64,000 nucleotides of DNA from an uncultured Christensenella sp. (GTDB lineage Bacteria > Bacillota > Clostridia > Christensenellales > Borkfalkiaceae): NCBI GenBank assembly GCA_910578145.1, contig CAJTPJ010000002.1, forward strand, positions 1 through 64,000, given 5' to 3'. Below the pieces are notes generated by a model. That model saw nothing but the letters and a program-made list of their open reading frames with translations, was not told the origin of the DNA and searched no databases. The translations under genes were made by a program, and so were the position numbers. Position 1 is the stretch's first letter. Every line of letters starts with the position of its first letter. Shown here in pieces: positions 40,445 through 50,663 of the stretch.

Positions 40445-42661
40445 ATCGTACCAATTTTTATTGGCGATATCAGGTATTTTTATCTGCGGCGAGTTGCCGT
40501 CGTTTCCAATACTTACAAGCGGTAAGGTTATTTCCTTGCCGCATATTTTTTTGTTTTCGCTTACGAAGTAAGGGGTAACGGTATAAGAATATATTCCCGC
40601 TTCCGGTGAATCAGTTATAATTTCTTTCCATTTTCCGTCGTAAATTGTTGTAAATTTGCCGTTGAATCCGCGTTTTATGATATATGCATAGTACTTTGTC
40701 TGACATAACCGTATGTTTACGGCGTTGTTTTTAACAAAAATTTCGGGCATAGCAATTTCCGGCGAAGAAAACTTGGTGTTTTGATTTTTAGGCTCGCGCC
40801 CTTTTAAAACTTTTACGGTTAATACGTTTAGTTTAGGCGACAGCTCGTCGGCAACGGTAATTTTGTTGTTTTCGTAATAATCTTCGGCGTCGATGTTAAC
40901 GGTGGAAGTGCCGTTTGAAACTTCTAATTTTTCGGGGGTGGTATCGGTATAAAGTTCGTTTAAAATGCTTTTTACTAATTTACAGCAACTGCCGCCGCCT
41001 GTTATAGATAGCTTTTTATTATTTTTATCGCCTAGCCATACGCAAACGCGCTTGTCGGAGGTGTAGCTAATGGCGTAAGCGTCGGTATTGCCGTCTTCGG
41101 TACCGCAAGTTCCCGTTTTGGTTGCAACGTCGTACGGTAAGTCCGCAAGAAATTTTGCCGTGCCGTTTTTGCTGGTTTCAATAAGCATTTCGTTCATTAA
41201 AGAGCAAGCGCCTTCGGAAAACGCGCGGCTTTTTGAAAACTCGTTTTTATAAAGCGTTTTGCCGTCTTTCGTAACAATTTCTTTAATAAATCGCGAAGGC
41301 GAGTAAATTCCGCCGTTTTGGAAAACTGAGTAGTTGTCGCTTAATTCTTTCAGCGAAAACCCGTACTTCATACCGCCGAGTGCCAGCGAAAGATTTTTTT
41401 CGTCCTCGTCAAGAACAATATTCATACGCGTTAAATACTTTTCTGCGGTTTGCACGGTAAGCGTGTTAAGCGTTTTTACGGCGGGGACGTTGTAACTGAA
41501 TTTCAAACTATCCGTCACGGTTACGTAGCCGTGGTACTTTTTATCGTAATTTTCGGGCGAGTACCCGCCGAAATTAATTTTTTCGTCTAAAATTCGCGTA
41601 AACGGGCTAATTATGCCCTCGTCAATGGCGGGCGCGTAAACGAGAAAAGGTTTTATAGTTGAACCGGGCTGCCGCCTTGCGCCGTTAATAGTGGATTTAT
41701 ATGCGTTAACGCCGCCCGAAGCCGAGGTTACTATAACGGCGTTATCGCAACCGTATTCAAGCGATTCTACGTGCTTTTGAAGCCTTTGGTCAAGATAAGT
41801 TTTTATTATGCAGCCGTCGGTCAAATCGTAAGCGTTGATTTCTATATCGCCGAGCTCGTCGAAAACAGCGTTAATATAGTCGGAGTTGGCGCCCGAATAA
41901 GCGGGCTGTTGCGCGTTTAACGGCTGAGCTTTTGCCTCGGCGCAGGTTTTTTCGTTTATAAACCCGCATTCCAGCATAGCGTTTAGTACCGTATTTCGCT
42001 TTTTAATGCTTTTTTCGGGGTTTTTAAAGGGCGAATAGTTGTTGGGCGAAGCGAGCAAACCTACGAGCGTGGCGCTTTCGGTAAGCGTAAGGTTTTCGGC
42101 TTTTTTCCCAAAGTAAAATTCCGCCGCGCTCTGCAACCCGTAACAGTTGTGACCGAAGTAAATAGTGTTTAAATACGTTTCCAATATTTCGTCTTTGGTG
42201 TATTCTTTTTCAAGCTGTTTGGTAAGCCGTATTTCGTTGAGTTTGCGCTTTATGGTTTTATCGTTTGAAAGGTGCGTATTTTTTATAAGCTGTTGGCTTA
42301 TAGTGGAAGCGCCCTCTTTAAACGAGCCCGCCGCAATATTTTTAAACAGCGCTTTAACCATTCTGCCGTAATTAAGCCCGTTGTGCGAGTAAAATTTTCT
42401 GTCTTCCGAAGCGATAAACGCGTTAATGCAGTCATCGCTGAGTTCGGAAAGTTTAACGCTTTTGTTTTTGTTTGAAATCGAAGCGTTAGTTATTTCGTTA
42501 CCCTCGTCGTCGTAAATAATTACCGTCTGGTGCGGGTTTGACAGTTTATTTTTATCTAAAACAGCGTCTTTAGTAATAACTAAGTAAGTGCAAAACAGCG
42601 CGGCGAATATTATTAAAAAACCCAAAACTATAATCAGCGAAACTTTTAAAAACTTTTTCAT
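40439..42661 (-). CDS. Class A penicillin-binding protein (PBP1A type)
   Basis: A bifunctional peptidoglycan glycosyltransferase/transpeptidase. The 740-residue protein has a short cytoplasmic tail, a membrane helix (about residues 6-28), then the glycosyltransferase domain with the catalytic Glu in ASEDRKFYSHNGLNYGRM and GASTISQQLIKNTHLS. The transpeptidase domain has RQPGSTIKPFLVY, the SxN-like SYNVPAVKTLN, and ATKTGTCG. The C-terminal 140 residues look like a beta-rich Fn3-like extension (YYAYIIKRGFNGKFTTIYDG). The stop codon overlaps the thiI end. A weak copy of the interspersed motif lies within the C-terminal region at 40690-40710. Confidence 0.94.
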   Translation of the reverse strand: MKKFLKVSLIIVLGFLIIFAALFCTYLVITKDAVLDKNKLSNPHQTVIIYDDEGNEITNASISNKNKSVKLSELSDDCINAFIASEDRKFYSHNGLNYGRMVKALFKNIAAGSFKEGASTISQQLIKNTHLSNDKTIKRKLNEIRLTKQLEKEYTKDEILETYLNTIYFGHNCYGLQSAAEFYFGKKAENLTLTESATLVGLLASPNNYSPFKNPEKSIKKRNTVLNAMLECGFINEKTCAEAKAQPLNAQQPAYSGANSDYINAVFDELGDIEINAYDLTDGCIIKTYLDQRLQKHVESLEYGCDNAVIVTSASGGVNAYKSTINGARRQPGSTIKPFLVYAPAIDEGIISPFTRILDEKINFGGYSPENYDKKYHGYVTVTDSLKFSYNVPAVKTLNTLTVQTAEKYLTRMNIVLDEDEKNLSLALGGMKYGFSLKELSDNYSVFQNGGIYSPSRFIKEIVTKDGKTLYKNEFSKSRAFSEGACSLMNEMLIETSKNGTAKFLADLPYDVATKTGTCGTEDGNTDAYAISYTSDKRVCVWLGDKNNKKLSITGGGSCCKLVKSILNELYTDTTPEKLEVSNGTSTVNIDAEDYYENNKITVADELSPKLNVLTVKVLKGREPKNQNTKFSSPEIAMPEIFVKNNAVNIRLCQTKYYAYIIKRGFNGKFTTIYDGKWKEIITDSPEAGIYSYTVTPYFVSENKKICGKEITLPLVSIGNDGNSPQIKIPDIANKNWYDL
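40690..40710 (+). repeat. Interspersed 21-nt motif, weak copy 2
   Basis: AGTACTTTGT, CTG, ACATAACC: 16 of 21 positions match copy 1. It lies inside the PBP gene, antisense to it. This is the weakest copy and could be chance. Confidence 0.35.
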
Positions 42662-42704
42662 CTCAAATAGTATTGATAAAATTAAATATTTGTTGCAAAT
42701 TTAT

Positions 42705-42733
42705 TTGAAAATTTGCAGTAAAAATTATATAAT
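42705..42733 (+). promoter_or_regulatory. Promoter of miaB, apparently leaderless
   Basis: TTGAAA at 42705-42710 and TATAAT at 42728-42733 are 17 bp apart. The miaB ATG at 42744 is only 10 nt past the -10, leaving a 5' UTR of at most a few bases. Confidence 0.75.
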
Positions 42734-42743
42734 ATTGTAGCAT

Positions 42744-44057
42744 ATGAACAAATATTATCACATAACGACGTACGGTTGCCAAATGAACGTACACGAGTCC
42801 GAGAAAATAGCGGGCATTTTGTCTTCGCTCGGGTATCAAGCCTGCGACGATATAGAAAACGCCGACGTAGCCGTATTTAACACTTGCTGTATAAGGGAAA
42901 ACGCCGAAAATCACGCGTTCGGCAATATTGGAATGCTTAAAAAGTTGAAAGCCCGCAAGCGCGATATGATTATCGCCGTGGGCGGTTGCCTAACTCAGCA
43001 GATAGGCAAAGCCGACGTTCTGCACGAAAAATTTCCTTTCGTGGACGTAATTTTCGGAACTCACAATTTAAACAAATTAAAAGAGTACGTGCTAAAAAAG
43101 CAAACGCAAAAGAAAGCCGTTATAGAAATATTGGACGATGACGGAAAGGTGTACGAGGAATGTCCTTCACTTAGGACAAGCTACCCCAACGCGTGGGTTA
43201 ATATAACTTACGGTTGCAATAATTTTTGCACGTATTGCATAGTGCCTTACGTTCGCGGCAGGGAGCGTAGCCGCCGTTCGGAGGATATCGTAAACGAGGT
43301 GCGGCAACTTATCAAGGACGGATATAAAGAAATTACGTTGCTGGGGCAAAACGTAAATTCTTACGGAAACGGCACGCAAGATATTTCTTTTCCCGAACTT
43401 TTGCAAAAAATTGCAAATATCGAGGGGAAATTCCGTCTGCGGTTTATGACGAGTCACCCCAAGGACTTTTCAAAAGAGCTTGCGCAAGTTATAGCCGCGA
43501 ACCCGAAAATATGCAATCTCGTGCACTTGCCCGTACAAAGCGGTTCGGACAAGGTTTTGAAAGAAATGAACAGGAAGTACACTTCCGCAGACTATCTCGA
43601 TAAAGTAAAAACGCTTAAAAAGTACGTGCCGAACTGCGCTATAACGACAGACCTTATAGTAGGCTTTCCCAACGAAACGGAAGAGGACTTTCAGGCGACT
43701 TTAAATCTTGTAAATGAAGTAGGCTTTTCTTCGGCGTTTTCTTTCGTTTATTCCCGTCGGGAAGGTACTGTGGCGGCGAAAATGGACGGACAGGTTTCCG
43801 AAGACGTGTGCAAACGCAGAATTATGGAGCTTATCGCGCTTGTAAATTCCAAAACGCGCGAGCAATCCGCAACGTACGTAGGTAAGATTATAGAAGTGCT
43901 TTGCGAGGATTACGACGTAAAAAAAGGCGCGTATTGCGGCAGGGATGAATATGGCAGAATGGCTTATTTTAAAAGCGAAAAAAGCGTTTTGGGCGAGTTT
44001 TTAAACGTAAAAATAACCGCCGCTAACGGTATTTCGCTTACGGGCGAATTAGTTTAA
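42744..44057 (+). CDS. miaB: tRNA-2-methylthio-N6-dimethylallyladenosine synthase
   Basis: MiaB is a radical-SAM methylthiotransferase acting on i6A37 in tRNA; the i6A is made by MiaA encoded four genes on. The 437-residue protein has the UPF0004 domain (TTYGCQMNVHESEKIAGIL, VFNTCCIRENAENHAFG), the radical-SAM motif in ITYGCNNFCTYCIVPYVRGRE (cysteines near 158, 162, 165), and a C-terminal TRAM domain. TYGCQMN and the VRGRERSR stretch identify MiaB rather than RimO. There is no Shine-Dalgarno sequence. It starts the miaB-mutS-mutL-miaA cluster typical of Clostridia. Confidence 0.96.
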   Translation: MNKYYHITTYGCQMNVHESEKIAGILSSLGYQACDDIENADVAVFNTCCIRENAENHAFGNIGMLKKLKARKRDMIIAVGGCLTQQIGKADVLHEKFPFVDVIFGTHNLNKLKEYVLKKQTQKKAVIEILDDDGKVYEECPSLRTSYPNAWVNITYGCNNFCTYCIVPYVRGRERSRRSEDIVNEVRQLIKDGYKEITLLGQNVNSYGNGTQDISFPELLQKIANIEGKFRLRFMTSHPKDFSKELAQVIAANPKICNLVHLPVQSGSDKVLKEMNRKYTSADYLDKVKTLKKYVPNCAITTDLIVGFPNETEEDFQATLNLVNEVGFSSAFSFVYSRREGTVAAKMDGQVSEDVCKRRIMELIALVNSKTREQSATYVGKIIEVLCEDYDVKKGAYCGRDEYGRMAYFKSEKSVLGEFLNVKITAANGISLTGELV

Positions 44058-44077
44058 ATTTTAAGGTTTGGTATATT

Positions 44078-46642
44078 ATGGCGCTTTCACAAATGATGCA
44101 ACATTGGGTTACCGTAAAAGAAAAGTATAAGGATTGCCTTATTTTTTACCGTCTCGGCGATTTTTACGAGATGTTTTTCGACGACGCCAAAAAGGCTTCG
44201 CAGTTGCTCAATCTTACGCTCACCGGCAGGGATTGCGGGCTTGCCGAGCGCGCGCCTATGTGCGGCGTGCCTCATCATTCGGCAGAGGCGTACATAACCA
44301 AGCTGGTTTCTATGGGCGAAAAAGTTGCAATTTGCGAGCAAATAGAAGACGCTTCGCAGGCAAAGGGTATGGTTGCCCGCGAGGTGGTAAGAGTTGTTAC
44401 CGCCGGCACGCTAAATTGCGACGTGCTTAACGAGCGGGCTAACAATTTTATTTGTTGCGCTTTTAAAGAAGGTTCGGTAGTGGCGCTGGCGTGGGCGGAT
44501 ATTACGACGGGCGAGTTTCGTGCTACCGAATTTTACGGCGAAGAGTGCGTAAATAAAAGCGTGGCGCAAATGGCGGTACTTGACGTAAAAGAAGTTATCG
44601 GCAACGACGATATGGTACTTTCCGTAAAGGATATGCCCGAAATTACACGCGGAGTGGTGCCCCGTTTTTCAAATTATCCCGAATGGGCTTTCGGGTTTGC
44701 TGCGGCGGAAAGAACGCTTTCCGAACAGTTGGGCGCTAAAACGTTATCCGCGTTTTCAATTTCCGAGCATAAACCTGCGGTTAGTGCGGCGGGCGCGCTT
44801 TTGGAATATCTTAAAGAAACGCAAATGCATTCGCTTAAAAATATAGACGGTATCAAGTACGTTGTAAACGAAAAGTTTATGCAGATGGACGCCGCGGCGC
44901 AGAGAAATCTGGAAATTACCAAAAACCTAAACGAGGGCACTAAATACGGTTCGCTTTTGTGGCTTTTGGATAGAACGAAAACGCCTATGGGCGCAAGATA
45001 TTTGCACTCTAACCTTTTATATCCGTTTTACGATAAAAAGTTAATTGACGAGCGTCTTGACGGCGTGCAGGAGCTGTATGCGGCTACCGTAGCACGCCTC
45101 GGCATAGTGGATATGCTTAAAGAAATAAAAGACGTGGAACGTATTGCCGGCAAGGTAAGCAACAACACCATAAACCCGCGCGACTGTTTAAATCTTTCGC
45201 GTTCGTTGCAAGTCGTGCCCAATTTGAGGTTTAGTTTAACGGGCTTTAACTCGGCAGTGATGCGTGAAATTTTGGACGATTTGTGCGATTTGTCCGAGGT
45301 TTGCAATTTGCTAGAAAAGGCGATAAGCCCCGACGCGCAGGCGAATATGAAGGACGGCGAGTATATAAAAGAAGGCTTTAACGAGCGCTTGGACGAGCTT
45401 AGAAACATAGTTAAAAACGGTACGGGGCTTATTGGCGAGTTGGAATCGCGCGAGCGCGACAAAACGGGCATACGCAATTTAAGGGTAGGGTATAACCGCG
45501 TTTTCGGATACTATATCGAAATTACTAAGTCTATGGTTGACAAAGCGCCGCTTGAATATCAACGCAGACAGACGCTTGCAAACGGCGAAAGGTTTATTAC
45601 CGACGAGCTTAAACAGCTTGAAGAGAAAATTTTAACCAGCGGAGACCAATCGCTAAGGCTTGAAGCTGAAATTTATTCTAAAATTAAAAGTTATTTGTTT
45701 GGATTTATAGATAAATTCAAAAGGATTTCTTCCGCCGTGGCGCGTTTAGATTTGCTGGTGGCGTTTGCGGAAATTGCAAAGGAAAACAAATACGTTCGCC
45801 CCGAATTGGTGGCAAGCGACAAACCGCTTGTAATTAAAGAGGGCAGACACCCCGTAGTCGAAGTTATTTCAAAGGATAAGTTTATTCCCAACGATACGCT
45901 GCTGGACAGCGACGAAAACCGCACGTTGATTATTACCGGCCCCAATATGGCGGGTAAAAGCACGTTTATGCGGCAAACGGCAATTATAACTATAATGGCG
46001 CACCTCGGTTCGTTCGTGCCTGCAAAATCCGCGCAAATTCCGCTTACGGACAGGGTGTTTACGCGCGTGGGCGCAAGCGACAACCTTATTTCCGACAGAA
46101 GCACTTTTATGGTTGAAATGATAGAGGTTGCAACCATTTTAAGAAACGCCACTAAAAACAGCTTGCTTATTTTAGATGAGGTAGGCAGGGGAACTTCAAC
46201 GTACGACGGGCTGAGTATTGCCTGGTCGGTTATCGAACATATAACCGCGCAAATAGGCGCAAAAACTATGTTTGCAACCCATTATCACGAGCTTACCGAG
46301 CTTGAAAGCAAGCTCGATGGTATTAAAAACTATAAAATCGCCGTAAGAGAGCTTAACGGGCAAGTTGTATTTTTAAGGAAAATTATGCGCGGAGGAGCCA
46401 ACCGCAGTTTCGGTATAGAAGTTGCGGCGCTTGCCGGCGTTCCCGCCTCGGTTACCGAAAGGGCGAAAGTAATTTTAAAATCCGTTGAAAAAGGGGACAG
46501 GTCGCACGTGGAAGAAACCGGCGAATCCGAAGTTATTCCCAGCGAAACCGAGCGTATTTTAAAGGATATCGATTTAAATAATCTTTCGCCTATGCAGGCG
46601 TTTATGATTTTGGGCGACCTTGTGGAAAAAGTGAAAAAATGA
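44078..46642 (+). CDS. mutS: DNA mismatch repair protein MutS
   Basis: MutS recognises mismatches and recruits MutL. The 854-residue protein starts SQMMQHWVTVKEKYKDCLIF and has the mismatch-probing FYEMF (Phe-x-Glu) motif within the first 35 residues, so it is true MutS1 rather than MutS2. The ATPase domain has Walker A TGPNMAGKSTFMRQ near residue 620, DNLISDRSTFMVEM, and LLILDEVGRGTSTYDG followed by FATHYHELTELE. The C-terminal end (NLSPMQAFMILGDLVEKVK) is the usual dimerisation segment. It overlaps mutL by 4 nt. Confidence 0.97.
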   Translation: MALSQMMQHWVTVKEKYKDCLIFYRLGDFYEMFFDDAKKASQLLNLTLTGRDCGLAERAPMCGVPHHSAEAYITKLVSMGEKVAICEQIEDASQAKGMVAREVVRVVTAGTLNCDVLNERANNFICCAFKEGSVVALAWADITTGEFRATEFYGEECVNKSVAQMAVLDVKEVIGNDDMVLSVKDMPEITRGVVPRFSNYPEWAFGFAAAERTLSEQLGAKTLSAFSISEHKPAVSAAGALLEYLKETQMHSLKNIDGIKYVVNEKFMQMDAAAQRNLEITKNLNEGTKYGSLLWLLDRTKTPMGARYLHSNLLYPFYDKKLIDERLDGVQELYAATVARLGIVDMLKEIKDVERIAGKVSNNTINPRDCLNLSRSLQVVPNLRFSLTGFNSAVMREILDDLCDLSEVCNLLEKAISPDAQANMKDGEYIKEGFNERLDELRNIVKNGTGLIGELESRERDKTGIRNLRVGYNRVFGYYIEITKSMVDKAPLEYQRRQTLANGERFITDELKQLEEKILTSGDQSLRLEAEIYSKIKSYLFGFIDKFKRISSAVARLDLLVAFAEIAKENKYVRPELVASDKPLVIKEGRHPVVEVISKDKFIPNDTLLDSDENRTLIITGPNMAGKSTFMRQTAIITIMAHLGSFVPAKSAQIPLTDRVFTRVGASDNLISDRSTFMVEMIEVATILRNATKNSLLILDEVGRGTSTYDGLSIAWSVIEHITAQIGAKTMFATHYHELTELESKLDGIKNYKIAVRELNGQVVFLRKIMRGGANRSFGIEVAALAGVPASVTERAKVILKSVEKGDRSHVEETGESEVIPSETERILKDIDLNNLSPMQAFMILGDLVEKVKK

Positions 46643-48543
46643 AAAAAATAAATATACTCGACCGCAATATATATAATCGTATTGCCGCCGGCGAGGTAGT
46701 TGACAGACCTTATTCCGCGGTAAAAGAACTTATTGAAAACAGTATAGACGCGGGCGCGACCGATATTGAGATATATGTGGAAAACGGCGGTAGGCAGCTT
46801 ATTAAAATAGTTGATAACGGTTGCGGAATAGAGCGGGACGACCTGCCCGCCGCGTTTGCTCCGCACGCGACTAGTAAAATTTCTAAAGTAGAAGATTTGG
46901 ACGACGTTAAAACGCTTGGATTTAGAGGCGAAGCGCTTGCAAGTATTTCTGCAATTTCCAAGGTGGAAATAGTTTCGGTTACCGCGGGAAACGCAGCGTG
47001 GAAAATTACCTGCGACGGCGGAAACGTGGGGCAGATATCGCCTGCGGCTTTGGGCAAAGGCACGGTTATCAGCGTACGCAATCTTTTTTACAATACCCCC
47101 GTAAGAGCAAAATTTTTAAAGACTGACAAAAAGGAAGAGGCGGATATTACTAATTTCGTAACGAGGTATATTCTCGGTAATACGTCGATTTCATTTAAAT
47201 ATTATGTTGACGGCGAGCTGGTTTTACAGTCGTTTGGCGGCGGGCTTGACGAGGCGGTGGCGCAGGTTTACGGCGCTAAAACGCTATCTCAGTGCTACAA
47301 GATAGACGCCGAGAAGGACGGATTTAAGGTAAGCGGATTTATAGGCAACCAAAACTTTTTCAAGCCCAATAAAACTTACCAAAGCGTATTTTTAAACGGA
47401 AGATATATAGTCAATAACACTATTGCTACGGCGATAAACAACGCTTACGCAAGCTATATGATGAAAAGACAGTTTCCGTTTTACGTTTTAAATATCGGCG
47501 TTTCGGGTGACTTTGTTGACGTAAACGTGCACCCGAACAAGGCGGACGTGCGGTTTTTAGATAACAGGCGTGTATTTGGAGCAGTGTACTCAGTGGTTTC
47601 ATCCGTGCTTGACGGCACTGTAAAAGCTGCCGATTTCGTTGTAGGAGAAAAGAGGATTCCAGAAATAAAATCTACTTCGGGCGAATGCGTTAATAAGATA
47701 TATTCCCAGCCTGAAACCGCGCCGTTAGTAATGCCTTATGAAAAAATTTCTGAAAAGCCGACGAGCGTTGCGGCGAACGATTTGCCGCAATCGCAGGATT
47801 TTGACCCTACGCGCGATTTAACTTTCAACGATTATATGCCTAAACAGTCCGTGGCTGAAATGACCGTTACTGACGGAACGGTTTTGCCGAGCATTGAAAA
47901 CTACGGGCTTTTTAAAGCCGAAAAGGAATTTCGCGAAAAGGAACGGGAAACCCAGCAAAAAATAGACTGTAAAAGTTGTAAATTCCGCGGTAGTTTATTT
48001 GATACCTATCTTTTGTATGAAGTCGGCGAAACGGTTTATCTAATTGACCAGCACGCCGCGCACGAAAGGCTGATATACGACGAACTGCGCAAAAAGATGA
48101 GGGAAAGAAACATAGTTCGGCAGCCTATGCTTATTCCGTACATTTTCAGTGTTAACAGCGTTGAAGCTCAGTTTTTGGAAAGCAACCTACAGCTTTTGCG
48201 CAGTATGGGCTTTGGGCTTTCGGTTTTTGGTTATTGTTCGTTTAGGGTGGACGAAGTGCCGGTGAATTTGCAGGACATAGATATCGGCGCGTTTATGGAC
48301 GAAATTCTTGCGCAGATTAGCAGTTTAAAAAGCGTAAGCGTTGAAGATATTTTAAAAGATAAAATTGCAACTTGCGCCTGCAAGCACGCAGTAAAAGGCG
48401 GAATGAGGTTAACTGAACAGGAAGTTGACGCGCTATTTGAAATGCTTGACGGAAATATCGGCTTAAAGTGCCCGCACGGCAGGCCGGTATGCGTTGCGCT
48501 CGCTAAAAGAGATATCGAGAAAATGTTCAAAAGGATTGTATAG
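46639..48543 (+). CDS. mutL: DNA mismatch repair protein MutL
   Basis: MutL couples mismatch recognition to strand incision. The 634-residue protein has the GHKL ATPase motifs IAAGEVVDRPYSAVKELIEN, SIDAGATDIE, VDNGCGI and LGFRGEALASISAIS. A Pro/Glu-rich linker of about residues 345-435 follows, and the C-terminal domain contains YLIDQHAAHERLIYDE, the DQHA-x2-E-x4-E endonuclease motif, plus ACKHAVKGG and CPHGRPVCVAL zinc-ligand segments. It is therefore the nicking type used by bacteria without MutH. Confidence 0.97.
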   Translation: MKKINILDRNIYNRIAAGEVVDRPYSAVKELIENSIDAGATDIEIYVENGGRQLIKIVDNGCGIERDDLPAAFAPHATSKISKVEDLDDVKTLGFRGEALASISAISKVEIVSVTAGNAAWKITCDGGNVGQISPAALGKGTVISVRNLFYNTPVRAKFLKTDKKEEADITNFVTRYILGNTSISFKYYVDGELVLQSFGGGLDEAVAQVYGAKTLSQCYKIDAEKDGFKVSGFIGNQNFFKPNKTYQSVFLNGRYIVNNTIATAINNAYASYMMKRQFPFYVLNIGVSGDFVDVNVHPNKADVRFLDNRRVFGAVYSVVSSVLDGTVKAADFVVGEKRIPEIKSTSGECVNKIYSQPETAPLVMPYEKISEKPTSVAANDLPQSQDFDPTRDLTFNDYMPKQSVAEMTVTDGTVLPSIENYGLFKAEKEFREKERETQQKIDCKSCKFRGSLFDTYLLYEVGETVYLIDQHAAHERLIYDELRKKMRERNIVRQPMLIPYIFSVNSVEAQFLESNLQLLRSMGFGLSVFGYCSFRVDEVPVNLQDIDIGAFMDEILAQISSLKSVSVEDILKDKIATCACKHAVKGGMRLTEQEVDALFEMLDGNIGLKCPHGRPVCVALAKRDIEKMFKRIV

Positions 48544-48545
48544 TT

Positions 48546-49448
48546 TTGAAAAAAGTTCTCGTTATTTGCGGCGCTACGGCTTCGGGAAAAACGAAACTTG
48601 CCGTAGATTGCGCGCTAAAATTAAATACCGAAGTAGTTTCAGCCGATTCGCAGCTTATTTATAAGGGGCTAAATATCGGCACGGCAAAACCAACTCCTGA
48701 AGAAATGCGCGGCGTACGCCATCATATGATTGACGTCGTAGACCCCAAAATAGGGTTTAACGTGGGCGACTATCGCGAAACGGCTTTGCCAATAGTGGAA
48801 AACTTGCTTAAAAACGGTAAAACCCCCGTAATATGCGGGGGTACGGGCTTTTATATTAATGCGTTACTGTTTGATTTTGGCTACGGAAACGCTACGGCAA
48901 ATGCGCAAATCCGTGAAAAATACGCGCGCTTTCTTGAGGAAAACGGCAAAGAAGCGTTGTTTGAAAAGTTGGAGAAAGTTGACCCTGCTACTGCTGAAAA
49001 GTTGCACGTTAACGACGTTAAAAGAGTTATAAGAGCTTTGGAGATATACGAAGTAAGCGGAAGCCGAAAATCAGAGCAGAGCGACGGATTTATTCCAAGA
49101 TATGAATATACTGCCGTTGCAATAGATTATCCGCGCGAAGAATTATATAATAGAATTGACAGTCGCGTGGACGAAATGTTTGAAAGCGGACTCGTTGAAG
49201 AAGTAAAAAGGCTTTTAAGTCACGGAATTGATGAAAATTGCCAATCAATGCAGGCAATAGGCTATAAAGAAGTGCTTGCTTGTTTAAAAAATTGCGATAA
49301 TCATAGTACTATGCGTGACATAATAAAGTTGAATACCCGTCATTATGCCAAAAGACAAATAACTTTTTTTAAAAAACTTAACGGAATAGTATGGTTAAAG
49401 CCTGAGGACGCTACGGCAGATAGGGTTTTGGAGATTTTAAACTTATGA
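48546..49448 (+). CDS. miaA: tRNA dimethylallyltransferase
   Basis: MiaA transfers a dimethylallyl group to A37 of tRNAs reading UNN codons. The start is a TTG with AAGGA upstream. The 300-residue protein has the P-loop ICGATASGKTKLAVD, SADSQLIYKGLNIGTAKPT, HHMIDVVDP, PVICGGTGFYINALL and RHYAKRQITFFKK, all MiaA signatures. Near residue 254 it carries HSTMRDII encoded by copy 3 of the interspersed motif (49305-49325), in a region where family members vary. hfq, which often follows miaA, is absent; a PLP enzyme gene overlaps the end by 4 nt. Confidence 0.96.
   Translation: MKKVLVICGATASGKTKLAVDCALKLNTEVVSADSQLIYKGLNIGTAKPTPEEMRGVRHHMIDVVDPKIGFNVGDYRETALPIVENLLKNGKTPVICGGTGFYINALLFDFGYGNATANAQIREKYARFLEENGKEALFEKLEKVDPATAEKLHVNDVKRVIRALEIYEVSGSRKSEQSDGFIPRYEYTAVAIDYPREELYNRIDSRVDEMFESGLVEEVKRLLSHGIDENCQSMQAIGYKEVLACLKNCDNHSTMRDIIKLNTRHYAKRQITFFKKLNGIVWLKPEDATADRVLEILNL
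49305..49325 (+). repeat. Interspersed 21-nt motif, copy 3, inside miaA
   Basis: AGTACTATGC, GTG, ACATAATA: 17 of 21 positions match copy 1, and the flanking CAT is shared with copies 2 and 5. It is translated in the frame that gives HSTMRDII. Confidence 0.55.
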
Positions 49449-50662
49449 AAGACTGCGCAAAATTTATTGAACGCTGTGAAAACAAAATATCTGATAAATT
49501 TAAAACGATAGACGAAATTGCTTATTTTAACCAGGTAAAGGTTTTAAACGCGTTTAGCGATAATAAAATTGCAGTAAGGCATTTTAACGGTACTACGGGT
49601 TACGGTTATGACGACGAGGGCAGGGATTGCCTTGGTAAATTATACGCGCAGGCATTCGGTGCAGAGTGCGGCATAGTTTCGCCGCATTTATTGTCCGGCA
49701 CGCACGCGCTTACCGTTGCGCTTTTCGGGCTTCTGCGCCCTAACGACACTCTGTTTTGTATAAGTGGAATGCCGTACGATACGTTGCGCGGCGTAATTTT
49801 CGGAGAAAACAACGGTTCTTTAAAGGATTTTAATATAAATTTCGACTATTGTAACCTTATAAACGGGGATTTTGATTACGAAAGCATAAGGGAAAAACTT
49901 AACGATAAAGTCAAAGTCGTTTATATCCAGCGTTCCCGCGGGTACGAGCTTCGCGACGCGCTTTCTTGCGAAGAAATAGGCAAAGCGTGTGAGTTCGTGC
50001 GCGAACTCGGTTTTAACGGTTGTATTTTCGCTGACAACTGTTACGGCGAGTTTGTGGAAAAGAAAGAGCCCACGCAAGTGGGCGCCGACGTTATAGTGGG
50101 GTCGCTTATAAAAAACGCGGGCGGCGGGCTTGCGCCTACGGGCGGTTATATTTGCGGAAAGCGGGAATTTGTTGATTTAATAGGTAAAAGGCTTACCGCG
50201 CCGTCTATCGGTTTAGAGGTAGGCTCGTTTGACGGCGGATACAGAAACTTTTATCAAGGGCTGTTTTTGGCGCCGCACACCGTTGCACAGTCGTTAAAAA
50301 CAAGTTTATTGATAGGTCAGGCTATGGGCGAGCTCGGTTTTAAAAACTATCCGTCGCTGGATAAAACACCTTACGATATAACCCGCGCCATAGAATTTGA
50401 CGATGCAGAAAAAATGGTAAATTTTATTAGGGAAGTGCAGTACGCGTCGCCCGTAGACGGTTACGTAACCTGCGAACCTTGGGATATGCCGGGTTACGAC
50501 GATAAAATAATAATGGCGGCAGGTACGTTCGTTTCGGGTGCGAGCATAGAGCTTTCTGCCGACGGGCCCGTAAAACCTCCATACATCGCGTACTTTCAAG
50601 GCGGGCTCACGTACGAGCACGGCAAGTACGCCTTAACTAGAATACTTGATAAAATAGGTTAA
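49445..50662 (+). CDS. Methionine gamma-lyase family PLP enzyme ('aluminium resistance' family)
   Basis: The 405-residue protein belongs to the YnbB/Alum_res family of fold-type I PLP enzymes, frequently found next to miaA in Bacillota. Visible features are RHFNGTTGYGYDDEGRD near the start, the HLLSGTHALTVALFG phosphate-binding region, FADNCYGEFVE with the PLP-contacting aspartate, and the Schiff-base lysine in VGSLIKNAGGGLAPTGGYI. The physiological substrate is not established; the name comes from an old resistance phenotype. Lyase activity on sulfur amino acids is only suggested by homology. It overlaps miaA by 4 nt and is followed after 1 nt by a GNAT gene. Confidence 0.9.
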   Translation: MKDCAKFIERCENKISDKFKTIDEIAYFNQVKVLNAFSDNKIAVRHFNGTTGYGYDDEGRDCLGKLYAQAFGAECGIVSPHLLSGTHALTVALFGLLRPNDTLFCISGMPYDTLRGVIFGENNGSLKDFNINFDYCNLINGDFDYESIREKLNDKVKVVYIQRSRGYELRDALSCEEIGKACEFVRELGFNGCIFADNCYGEFVEKKEPTQVGADVIVGSLIKNAGGGLAPTGGYICGKREFVDLIGKRLTAPSIGLEVGSFDGGYRNFYQGLFLAPHTVAQSLKTSLLIGQAMGELGFKNYPSLDKTPYDITRAIEFDDAEKMVNFIREVQYASPVDGYVTCEPWDMPGYDDKIIMAAGTFVSGASIELSADGPVKPPYIAYFQGGLTYEHGKYALTRILDKIG

Positions 50663-50663
50663 A